The notes under the pieces are model-generated. The model saw nothing but the letters and a program-made list of their open reading frames with translations, was not told where the DNA came from and searched no databases. A program made the translations under genes and the position numbers. 14,328 bases of DNA from Phycisphaerae bacterium (GTDB lineage Bacteria > Planctomycetota > Phycisphaerae > Sedimentisphaerales > Anaerobacaceae), in the NCBI GenBank assembly GCA_030602845.1, contig JAUVYZ010000015.1:1-14328 (forward strand), written 5' to 3'. This document shows, one piece after another, positions 1-6,897 of the stretch (its first letter is position 1; each line of letters opens with the position of its first letter).

Positions 1-10
1 AATAATAAAT

Positions 11-49
11 TCCGCAGTTTTGCTTTTTTAGCTTTTAATTTTACACTAC
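11..49 (-). repeat. Spacer repeat, copy 1 (after last oxidoreductase gene)
   Basis: This 39-bp AT-rich stretch directly follows the stop codon of the 50-1354 gene on the minus strand. It matches 1400-1438 at 36 of 39 positions and also matches 2741-2779. All three copies lie immediately downstream of a paralogous oxidoreductase gene, so they probably travelled with the gene in tandem duplication. No stem-loop with a T-run was seen, so it is not called a terminator. Confidence 0.8.
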
Positions 50-1354
50 TTACAGGTGCCACGGACTGCGCATCGGCCGCGACAGCATCCTGTTGGCCTG
101 CTCATCGTTAATAAATCGTTCGTTTTGCGGGTCCCATTTGAGTTTGCGTTCTGTGAGCATTGCGATTTCGCCCAGCAATGCGACGCTGATGGATCGATGG
201 CCCACCTCTACAGGCGCAATGGTTAGTTTGCGACTCCTGATGCAGTCCAGGAAATTCTGCTTGTGGTCGTTACTCTTATACAGATTGATTTCATTAGGGC
301 CAATTTTTTCCTGCAGAACACTCGGCGGGTCAGCCTCAAGTTTGCCGCGTTTGACATAGACCCACCCCGTTTCGCCGTACCACTTTGTGCCCTGGGGAAT
401 CTGCTTGTTATTGGCGACCGTCATTGTCGGGTCGTTAGCGTATTTGCAGGTGAACTTGTACGCCATGGGGACGTCATATAGCCCGTCTCGGGGATAAACC
501 CCTCTGCCTTCGATCTCGACCGGACCGGTGCGCTCCAGCCCCAGACCCCAGTGGGCGATGTCGATGTGATGACCCGCCCAGTCGGTGAGCTGCCCGCCGG
601 AAAAGTCCATTATCCACCGCCATTGGTAGTGGCAGCGGTCACGGCCAAAATTGCAATAGGGTCTCCACGGTGCCGGGCCCAGCCAGAAGTCCCAGTCCAG
701 ACCCTCCGGAACGGGCTGTACCGGTCTGTTGCCGGTGCTGCCTCCGGTAGGAAGGCCCACCTCTACCTTATGAACCTTGCCGATCCGCCCATTGCGGACC
801 AGCTCGCAGGCGCGGTGAAAGTTCCCGCCTGACCGCTGCTGGCTGCCGGTCTGCCAGACCCTGCTGTAACGATGGACCGCGTCACAGATGGCCCGGCCTT
901 CGCGGATGGTTCGCGCCAGAGGCTTTTCCCCATACATATCCTTACCAGCCCTCGCAGCCATAACTGCGGGGATAGAGTGCCACTGGTCCGGCAATGCTAA
1001 CGACAGCGCATCGATGTCTTTACGTTCCACCACTTCGCGGAAATCCAGGTACGCCTTGCAGTCATTATTCTTATATCTGTCGTCCACGGTTTTCTTGGCC
1101 CCGTTGCGACGACCCTTATCAACATCGCAGACGGCAACCACCTGCACCTCCTTTTTGCCTAAGAAACCGCGCATGTTACCGCCGCCCATGCCGCCCATCC
1201 CGATGCAGCCCATCACAATCCGGTTGCTCGCAGCGATGTTACCGGCCCTGCCCAGCGCCGACGATGGAACAAAATAAGGAAAACCTGCCACACCTGCGGC
1301 TGCAACCGTCGCGCCTTTTAGAAACTGACGTCGTGATATTGTCTTCTTTGCCAT
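50..1354 (-). CDS. Tat-exported Gfo/Idh/MocA family oxidoreductase (divergent paralog)
   Basis: A 434-residue member of the Gfo/Idh/MocA family: NAD(P)-dependent sugar or glycoside dehydrogenases with an N-terminal Rossmann domain and a C-terminal alpha/beta domain. Residues 8-13 read SRRQFL, a twin-arginine signal, followed by a short hydrophobic stretch, so export to the periplasm as a folded protein is expected. The glycine-rich nucleotide loop is at about 50-59, the EKP motif with the usual catalytic lysine at 143-145, and the histidine-rich active-site segment at about 258-269. The ATG start is supported by AGGAGGA seven bases upstream (1362-1368). It is the last gene of the minus-strand run, 84 nt after its neighbour. 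It is odd in reading PDQWHS, YGEKPL and WAGHH where the other four paralogs have PDHWH, CEKPL and GAH. Family assignment is firm; substrate is unknown and altered specificity or activity is inference. Confidence 0.93.
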   Translation of the reverse strand: MAKKTISRRQFLKGATVAAAGVAGFPYFVPSSALGRAGNIAASNRIVMGCIGMGGMGGGNMRGFLGKKEVQVVAVCDVDKGRRNGAKKTVDDRYKNNDCKAYLDFREVVERKDIDALSLALPDQWHSIPAVMAARAGKDMYGEKPLARTIREGRAICDAVHRYSRVWQTGSQQRSGGNFHRACELVRNGRIGKVHKVEVGLPTGGSTGNRPVQPVPEGLDWDFWLGPAPWRPYCNFGRDRCHYQWRWIMDFSGGQLTDWAGHHIDIAHWGLGLERTGPVEIEGRGVYPRDGLYDVPMAYKFTCKYANDPTMTVANNKQIPQGTKWYGETGWVYVKRGKLEADPPSVLQEKIGPNEINLYKSNDHKQNFLDCIRSRKLTIAPVEVGHRSISVALLGEIAMLTERKLKWDPQNERFINDEQANRMLSRPMRSPWHL

Positions 1355-1399
1355 ATACTTTTCCTCCTGTTTATTTTATGTGAATATTTTCCTTTGAAT

Positions 1400-1438
1400 T
1401 CCACAGTTTTGCGTTTTTAGCTTTTAGTTTTACACTAC
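1400..1438 (-). repeat. Spacer repeat, copy 2
   Basis: Copy 2 of the 39-bp downstream repeat, ending at the stop codon of the 1439-2695 gene. It differs from copy 3 at one position of 39. It is the conserved half of an 84-nt spacer (1355-1438) whose other half carries the ribosome binding site of the 50-1354 gene. The whole spacer can be aligned with 2696-2779, which is also 84 nt. Confidence 0.85.
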
Positions 1439-2695
1439 TTATAGGCGCCACGGGCTGCGCATCGGCCGCGACAGCATCCGGTTCACCTGTTCATCGTTGA
1501 TAAATCGTTCGTTCTCCGGGTCCCATCTCAATGGCCGCTCAAGCTGGTATGCTATATTGCCCAAATGACAAACTGTTACCGAACGGCAGCCGATCTCCAC
1601 GTCGCAGATCGGCCGCTGGCGAGTGCGGACGCACTCGAGAAAGTCTCCCTTATGGTCACGGCTCTCGTACAGGTGTATCTCATTGGCACCAATTTGCACA
1701 TCTTTAAGACTATCAGGCCACGTACGCAAATATCCGCGATTGACCTCGACCTTGCCTTTAGTGCCGGTAAACAAAACCCCGTTGGCTTTATCACGGGTCA
1801 TAGTAACACCGTTGGCGTATTTATAGGTAAGTACCTTATAGTTTTTACCGTCGGGAGGAATGATTTCAACCGGCCCGCTGTCGTCCATACCCAGACCCCA
1901 CTGCGCGATATCGAAATGGTGTGCTCCCCAGTCGGTCATTCCGCCGCCGGCGTAGTCCCGAAAAGCCCGCCAGCCTCCGCCATGAAACAGCCCATTGAAT
2001 GGTCTCCATGGTGCCTGACCGAGCCACATGTCCCAATCGAAATAATCCGGCTTTGGTTCTGCCGGCAGCTTACATGGCCCGGAAGGCCCGCCAATGTTCA
2101 CCGTCACCGTTTTTACTTCACCGATGTAGCCGTTGCGAACCAGTTCGCACGCAAACCGAAAGTACCTGCCCGAACGCTGCTGACTGCCCGTCTGAAACAC
2201 ACGTCCGTAGCGCCTGGCCGCATTAACCATCGCCCTCGCCTCGGCGATAGTAAGCGACAGAGGCTTCTCGCAATAAATGTCCTTACCCGCCTTGGCCGCC
2301 ACAATAGCCGGTATGGCGTGCCAGTGGTCCGGCGTGCCAATCGAAACCGCGTTGATATCTTCCCGCGCTAAAAGCTCGCGAAAATCATTGTACGCGGCAC
2401 AATCCTGGTTGCCGTACTTCTTGTTGACTATATCACGGGCGCGATTTTGATTTTTGCCGTTAGGGTCACTGACTGCAACCACCCGAACCTGCTTTCTGCC
2501 CATAAAACCGCGCATGTTACCGGTGCCCTGACCACCCACGCCGATGCAGCCCATTACAATCCGCCTGCTTGGTGCGACGCTGTCGGCCTTACCCAGTGCC
2601 GAAGGCGGAACAAAATAAGGAAAACCCACCACGCCTATGGATCCAGCGGCTGCTTTTCTCAAAAACTGACGTCGTGATATCGTCTTCTTTGCCAT
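1439..2695 (-). CDS. Tat-exported Gfo/Idh/MocA family oxidoreductase (mosaic paralog)
   Basis: A 418-residue Gfo/Idh/MocA oxidoreductase, presumed to oxidise a sugar or glycoside with NAD(P) in the periplasm. The twin-arginine motif SRRQFLR is at residues 7-13, the nucleotide-binding loop GVGGQG at about 52-57, PDHWHA at 122-127, CEKPL at 142-146 with K144 the likely catalytic lysine, and DWGAHHFDIAQW at 255-266. The start codon follows GAAGGA at normal distance. The first ten residues are identical to those of the 50-1354 protein and the two align without gaps for about 200 residues. The C-terminal domain from about residue 270 to 390 is instead much closer to the 2780-4075 protein, and the last 28 residues again match the 50-1354 protein. 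This mosaic pattern suggests recombination between neighbours. Substrate unknown. Confidence 0.94.
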   Translation of the reverse strand: MAKKTISRRQFLRKAAAGSIGVVGFPYFVPPSALGKADSVAPSRRIVMGCIGVGGQGTGNMRGFMGRKQVRVVAVSDPNGKNQNRARDIVNKKYGNQDCAAYNDFRELLAREDINAVSIGTPDHWHAIPAIVAAKAGKDIYCEKPLSLTIAEARAMVNAARRYGRVFQTGSQQRSGRYFRFACELVRNGYIGEVKTVTVNIGGPSGPCKLPAEPKPDYFDWDMWLGQAPWRPFNGLFHGGGWRAFRDYAGGGMTDWGAHHFDIAQWGLGMDDSGPVEIIPPDGKNYKVLTYKYANGVTMTRDKANGVLFTGTKGKVEVNRGYLRTWPDSLKDVQIGANEIHLYESRDHKGDFLECVRTRQRPICDVEIGCRSVTVCHLGNIAYQLERPLRWDPENERFINDEQVNRMLSRPMRSPWRL

Positions 2696-2740
2696 ATGTT
2701 TTCCTTCTGTTTATCTTCTGTGAACACTTTCCCTTTGAAT

Positions 2741-2779
2741 TCCACAGTTTTGTGTTTTTAGCTTTTAGTTTTACACTAC
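2741..2779 (-). repeat. Spacer repeat, copy 3
   Basis: Copy 3 of the 39-bp repeat, directly after the stop codon of the 2780-4075 gene. It is 38 of 39 identical to copy 2. The spacer upstream of the 2780-4075 gene (4076-4156) does not carry the repeat, so the duplicated unit appears to be gene plus downstream spacer, restricted to the three distal paralogs. Confidence 0.85.
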
Positions 2780-4075
2780 TTATAGGTGCCAGGGGCTGCG
2801 CATCGGCCGCGACAGCAAACGGCTGGCTCCGCTATCTCCTATAAGCACTTCGCGTTTGGGGTCCCATTTCAGCGGCCGGCCAAGCTTGTATGCTATATTG
2901 CCTAAATGACAGACGCTTACCGAACGGCACCCCGTCTCTATATCGCAAATCGGTTTTGTGCGCTTCCGGACGGCATTGAGCCAGTCGGTGTAATGGTTCT
3001 TGCTTTCGTAAAGGTGTCTCTCATCGGGGCCGATTGGTTGATTCTTAAGACTATCAGGCCAGGTCTTCAAATGCCCGCGATTTACCTCAACTTTGCCTTT
3101 GGTGCCGGTAAACAAAACCCCGTTGGCTCTGTCGCGGGTCATCGTAACACCGTTGGCGTATTTGTAGGTGAGTACCTTGTAATCCTTACCATCGGGCGGA
3201 ATAATTTCAACCGGCCCGCTCTCATCCATACCCATACCCCACTGGGCGATATCGAAGTGGTGTGCGCCCCAGTCGGTCATTCCGCCGCCGCCGAAGCGGC
3301 TGTTATATCGCCAGTTAGGATAGCCGTCCCAGCTCAAGTGCGGAGACAGCTCCGAGTTGTACGGCCTCCATAATGCCGGGCCGACCCACATCTCCCAGTC
3401 TAAATAATCCGGTACCGGTTGTGCGGCCAAAGGTTTATCCTCCGGCGGGCCGCCGACGTCCACCGTCACATGCTTTAATTCGCCGATATAACCGTTGAGA
3501 ACCAGTTCGCACCCTAAGCGGAAGTGCCAGTCTGAACGCTGCATACTGCCCGTCTGAAACACCCGTCCGTAGCGCCTGACCGCATTGACCATCTCCCTGG
3601 CCTCAACGATAGTTTGCGAGAGCGGCTTCTCGCAGAAAATGTCCTTGCCCGCTTTGGCCGACTGGATAACCGTAATGGCGTGCCAGTGGTCCGGCGTCGC
3701 AATTACCACCGCATCGATGTCATCTCTTGCAACCAGCTCACGAAAATCTCCGTAGGTGTCACAACCCTTGTATGTGCCGCCGGCTTTCTTGGCGTAGTGG
3801 TCTTCCACTATTTTCTGTCCGCGTTCCAGCTTTAGTTTATCGACGTCACAGCCGGCCAGGACCTGGGTGCCGCGCGAGTTCAAAAACGGCCTCATCAGGT
3901 GCTTGCTCTGTTTGCCCGTGCCGATAAAGCCTAACGTAATCCGATTACTCGGCGCAACATTGCCGGCTTTACCCAATGCTGACGAGGCAGCAACATACGG
4001 AAAACCCACTGCCGCTACCGATACTCCAGCCGCTTCTCTCAAAAACTCACGCCGATTAAGTTTTCTTCCCTTCAT
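2780..4075 (-). CDS. Tat-exported Gfo/Idh/MocA family oxidoreductase
   Basis: A 431-residue Gfo/Idh/MocA oxidoreductase with an N-terminal twin-arginine signal (NRREFLR, residues 7-13). The Rossmann loop reads GTGKQS at about 52-57, lacking the third glycine present in the other paralogs. PDHWHA lies at 128-133, FCEKPL at 147-152 with K150 the likely catalytic lysine, and DWGAHHFDIAQW at about 268-279. Compared with the 1439-2695 protein it has small insertions near residues 96-105 and 240-260, while the two C-terminal domains are nearly the same between about residues 283 and 400. The ATG at 4075 has only a weak purine-rich stretch (AGAGAG) upstream, so initiation may be inefficient. The 81-nt gap to the upstream gene contains three 7-nt near-repeats (4098-4118) and no clear promoter. 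Presumed role is oxidation of a periplasmic sugar or glycoside; substrate unknown. Confidence 0.94.
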   Translation of the reverse strand: MKGRKLNRREFLREAAGVSVAAVGFPYVAASSALGKAGNVAPSNRITLGFIGTGKQSKHLMRPFLNSRGTQVLAGCDVDKLKLERGQKIVEDHYAKKAGGTYKGCDTYGDFRELVARDDIDAVVIATPDHWHAITVIQSAKAGKDIFCEKPLSQTIVEAREMVNAVRRYGRVFQTGSMQRSDWHFRLGCELVLNGYIGELKHVTVDVGGPPEDKPLAAQPVPDYLDWEMWVGPALWRPYNSELSPHLSWDGYPNWRYNSRFGGGGMTDWGAHHFDIAQWGMGMDESGPVEIIPPDGKDYKVLTYKYANGVTMTRDRANGVLFTGTKGKVEVNRGHLKTWPDSLKNQPIGPDERHLYESKNHYTDWLNAVRKRTKPICDIETGCRSVSVCHLGNIAYKLGRPLKWDPKREVLIGDSGASRLLSRPMRSPWHL

Positions 4076-4156
4076 AACTAAAGCTCTCTAACTCGTATTT
4101 CGCATCTCGCATTCCGCTCTCGTGCTCCACACATTTACATTTATGGTATCCTTGTT

Positions 4157-5557
4157 TTACAGGTGCCATGGGCTGCGCATTGCACGGGCCAGCATTCGGT
4201 TTGCCTCGTCGTCATTCTTGAAGCGTTCGGTCTCCGGGTCCCAGTGCAGCTTGCGTTTGAGCGTCATGGCGATATTGCCGAGGTGGCAAACGGACGTGGA
4301 ACGGTGGCCAACTTCGATCGGAGCGGCCGTTTCCTGGTGGGCTTTAACGCAATCGACGAAATTGCGGTGATGCCCCTTGCTCTTGTAAAGATGGATTTCA
4401 TCAGGCCCGATAGTTGAATCCTTCACCGACTCCGGAGAACTCGTGAGCTCGTCCCGCTGAAGCTGAATCCAGCCGTCGGTACCTTCAAAACGCATAGGGC
4501 CGCCTTGGTCGGTTTTCAAAACCAACTCGACGCCGTTGGCATACCGGGCCCGGAAGTGCACCTTCGTGACCGTGGTGAAGAAGCCATCCGCCGGATACTC
4601 GCCGCCCAGGTCCTCTATCTCAATCGGCCCGCTGCGGTCCGTCCCGTTGGCCCATTGGGCAACGTCGATAAAGTGTGCTCCGAGATTTGTCGTCTGGCCC
4701 CCGGAATAATCCAGGCCGAACCGGAACGTATAAAGACACCGGGATTTGTGATATGGGACCCACGGGGCCGGCCCCAGCCACATCTCGTAATCCAGCCACT
4801 CAGGCACAGGCATGGGCTGCCAATCCCTGGGCGGAGCTTCTTTATTATTTTTTCCGATAGACATTATGATTTTCTTGAGTCGGCCGATTCGTTCGTTGCG
4901 GACCAGCTCGCAGATGAAGCGGAACTGTTGGCTTGAACGCCGCTGCGTCCCGGTCTGAAAGATGACTCCATAACGTTGCACGGCCTCAGCCATCGCCCGG
5001 CCTTCGGCTATCGTCAGGCTCAGGGGCTTCTCGCAGTAAATATCCTTGCCGGCCTCCGCCGCCATAATTACCGGTATCGCGTGCCAGTGGTCTGGCGTGG
5101 TGACGCAAACCGCGTCGATATCATCCCGGGCAATCACCTCGCGAAAATCAACGTACGAATCGCAGCCCTTGAATTTGCCGGTTCGATTCTTCCGGGCGTA
5201 GTGGTCCTCGACGATTTTGCGGGCCGGCTCCCGGCCGAACCACGGCCCCTGCCAGCCGTTCTTATACCAGTGGCCGTATTCATTGCTCGCCTTTACGACG
5301 TCGCAGACGGCGGCAACCTGCACATCGGACTGACTTAAAAACGCCCTCATGTTGTTCGTGCCCATCCCGCCTACGCCGATACAGCCCATAGTAATTCGAT
5401 TGCTCGGCGCGACATTCCCGGCTTTGGCCGGAACTGAAGACCGAACTATGTACGGAGGGACCCCGCTTTGCGGGAACCCAAAGCCTATTGCCCCCGCCAC
5501 AGTGCCGGCTGCTCTCTTTAGAAATTTACGCCGGCTAATATTAGGCCGGTTAGTCAT
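4157..5557 (-). CDS. Tat-exported Gfo/Idh/MocA family oxidoreductase with N-domain insertion
   Basis: A 466-residue Gfo/Idh/MocA oxidoreductase. A TTG at 5563 is also in frame, but the ATG at 5557 is chosen because AGGAAAG (5565-5571) sits seven bases before it and only one base before the TTG. The twin-arginine motif SRRKFLK is at residues 8-14, followed by a longer hydrophobic and proline-containing signal than in the paralogs. GVGGMG is at 61-66, PDHWHA at 155-160, CEKPL at 175-179 and GAHFIDVAQW at 293-302. After the second beta strand there is an extra segment rich in Trp, Tyr and Gly at about residues 90-112, absent from the other four proteins; it should lie near the cofactor or substrate pocket. 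The gene starts 35 nt after the isomerase gene, which suggests co-transcription. Substrate unknown. Confidence 0.94.
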   Translation of the reverse strand: MTNRPNISRRKFLKRAAGTVAGAIGFGFPQSGVPPYIVRSSVPAKAGNVAPSNRITMGCIGVGGMGTNNMRAFLSQSDVQVAAVCDVVKASNEYGHWYKNGWQGPWFGREPARKIVEDHYARKNRTGKFKGCDSYVDFREVIARDDIDAVCVTTPDHWHAIPVIMAAEAGKDIYCEKPLSLTIAEGRAMAEAVQRYGVIFQTGTQRRSSQQFRFICELVRNERIGRLKKIIMSIGKNNKEAPPRDWQPMPVPEWLDYEMWLGPAPWVPYHKSRCLYTFRFGLDYSGGQTTNLGAHFIDVAQWANGTDRSGPIEIEDLGGEYPADGFFTTVTKVHFRARYANGVELVLKTDQGGPMRFEGTDGWIQLQRDELTSSPESVKDSTIGPDEIHLYKSKGHHRNFVDCVKAHQETAAPIEVGHRSTSVCHLGNIAMTLKRKLHWDPETERFKNDDEANRMLARAMRSPWHL

Positions 5558-5564
5558 AAGCAAA

Positions 5565-5571
5565 CTTTCCT
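5565..5571 (-). promoter_or_regulatory. Ribosome binding site that fixes the start of the 4157-5557 gene
   Basis: On the minus strand this reads AGGAAAG, seven bases before the ATG at 5557. The alternative in-frame TTG at 5563 is only one base away and so is unlikely to be used. Confidence 0.75.
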
Positions 5572-5592
5572 ACAATTTGAAAGTTCTACCTA

Positions 5593-6591
5593 CTATTTCT
5601 CAAACGCCGCGTCGAAGGCGACCTTAGACGGTTTGAAGTCCGCCTTCTTAATGAACTCGAACGCTTCTTTTGCGCCGTGTTCACGGTCCATTCGGCTGTC
5701 TTCCCACTCGACCGAAAGCGGTCCCTGGTAGCCGATATCATTGAGGGCGACGATGATTTCCTCGAAATTGATATCGCCGTGACCTATGGAGCGGAAGTCC
5801 CAGTAGCGGCGCGGGTCGGCGAAATCGGTATGACCGCCGAAAACACCCACCGTGCCGTCGCCGTGGCCCCACCAGACGTCCTTCATATGGGCGTGGAAGA
5901 TGCGGTCGCCGAAGGTACGGATGAACTTGACGTAGTCAACGCCCTGGTAGCCCAGATGACTGGGGTCGTAGTTGAAGCCAAAAGACTTGTGGCCTCTGAC
6001 GGCTTTAACGGCACGCTGCGCCGAGGCAATGTCAAACGCAATCTCCGTCGGGTGCACTTCCAGGGCGAACTTCACGCCCTCTGCCTTGAAGGCGTTGAGG
6101 ATGCGTCGCCAGCGCCTCCCGAAATCGTCGTAACCCGCCTGAATCATCTCCGGTGAGGCCGGCGGGAACGAGTAAAGAAAGTGCCAGATGGAACTGCCCG
6201 TAAATCCATTGACGACCTTTACGCCGAGTTTCTTCGCCGCCTTGGCAGCGTCGATTACCTTCTGGGCTGCACGCTTGCGGACGCCTTCCGGGTCGCCGTC
6301 GCCCCAGACATCCTTGGGCAGGATTGCCTTATGACGTTCGTCGATATTATCACAGACTGCCTGGCCAACCAGGTGTGTCGAGATAGCGTACACTTTAAGC
6401 CCATATTTTTTCAGCAGGTCACGCTTGGCCTTGCAGTAGCTACGGTCGCTCAGGGCCTTGTCCACATCGAAGTGGTCGCCCCAGCAGGCTAATTCCAGCC
6501 CGTCGTATCCCCAGCTTGCCGCCTTTTTGGCCAGTTTTTCCAGGGGCAAATCCGCCCACTGGCCTGTAAAAAGTGTTACAGCTCTACTCAT
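5593..6591 (-). CDS. Sugar phosphate isomerase/epimerase-type TIM barrel protein
   Basis: A 332-residue protein of the xylose-isomerase-like TIM barrel / AP-endonuclease-2 superfamily, the group that includes IolE and the keto-glycoside epimerase YcjR. Expected metal ligands can be placed at the ends of barrel strands: E178 and H180 (LEVHP), D209 and H212 (NYDPSHL), H233 or H235 (HAHMKD) and E295 (SVEWED). Family members isomerise or epimerise sugars and keto-sugars at a divalent metal. No signal peptide or twin-arginine motif is seen, so it should be cytoplasmic, unlike every other product of the cluster. The ATG is supported by AAGGAGA (6599-6605) seven bases upstream. It is the first gene after the 306-bp gap, followed at 35 nt by an oxidoreductase gene. 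Its likely role is to process a keto-sugar or monosaccharide released by the neighbouring enzymes; the exact reaction cannot be read from the sequence. Confidence 0.9.
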   Translation of the reverse strand: MSRAVTLFTGQWADLPLEKLAKKAASWGYDGLELACWGDHFDVDKALSDRSYCKAKRDLLKKYGLKVYAISTHLVGQAVCDNIDERHKAILPKDVWGDGDPEGVRKRAAQKVIDAAKAAKKLGVKVVNGFTGSSIWHFLYSFPPASPEMIQAGYDDFGRRWRRILNAFKAEGVKFALEVHPTEIAFDIASAQRAVKAVRGHKSFGFNYDPSHLGYQGVDYVKFIRTFGDRIFHAHMKDVWWGHGDGTVGVFGGHTDFADPRRYWDFRSIGHGDINFEEIIVALNDIGYQGPLSVEWEDSRMDREHGAKEAFEFIKKADFKPSKVAFDAAFEK

Positions 6592-6653
6592 TTGTTATTC
6601 TCCTTAATAAAAATCTCTCAGAATCCTTCTTGCATAAATCTGTAATCTACAAG

Positions 6654-6673
6654 AAAAAACGCTCACGAGCGTT
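6654..6673 (-). terminator. Intrinsic terminator-like hairpin within the gene cluster
   Basis: On the minus strand AACGCT pairs with AGCGTT across a CGTG loop (stem 6658-6673), and the 3' arm runs into further T residues (6657-6654). It lies about 225 nt after the stop of the 6898-8163 gene and about 60 nt before the start of the isomerase gene. It could end the upstream three-gene transcript, or act as an attenuator in the leader of the downstream genes. Confidence 0.6.
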
Positions 6674-6699
6674 GTTTTATTGCAATTTCCTCCGTTTTG

Positions 6700-6735
6700 A
6701 TTATGCTTATTGCGTAACTATCCTTTACAAAAGGA
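6700..6735 (-). promoter_or_regulatory. Possible promoter with dyad-symmetric site over the -35
   Basis: On the minus strand TTGTAA (6730-6725) and CATAAT (6705-6700) could form -35 and -10 boxes with a 19-base spacer, which is slightly long. The -35 lies in the centre of a perfect dyad, TCCTTT-ACA-AAAGGA on the plus strand (6721-6735), which could bind a dimeric regulator. A transcript from here would pass through the hairpin at 6654-6673 before reaching the isomerase gene. The match to consensus is modest and the assignment is tentative. The rest of 6592-6897 shows nothing recognisable. Confidence 0.25.
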
Positions 6736-6897
6736 CTTACACGCAAAAGGAGGTTCATCTTTACCGGCACTCCGAATTATCTTCACATTATAACCTGTAG
6801 AAGCTAATACGCAATTCAAATTTCCCGTGAAAATTGCTGCCTGTTTAGGGCTTTGAATCCCTCAACGTGACTTACTATTTTTCAATCGGTGACCGTT

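Noticed and set aside
1565..2371. Long plus-strand open frame (268 codons) opposite the 1439-2695 gene
   Set aside because: It is the antisense shadow of an oxidoreductase gene with clear family motifs; similar antisense frames occur opposite the paralogs because the genes are homologous.
4098..4118. Three 7-nt near-repeats (TTTCGCA, TCTCGCA, TTCCGCT) before the 2780-4075 gene
   Set aside because: Too short and imperfect to call an operator or repeat array; common in low-complexity spacers.
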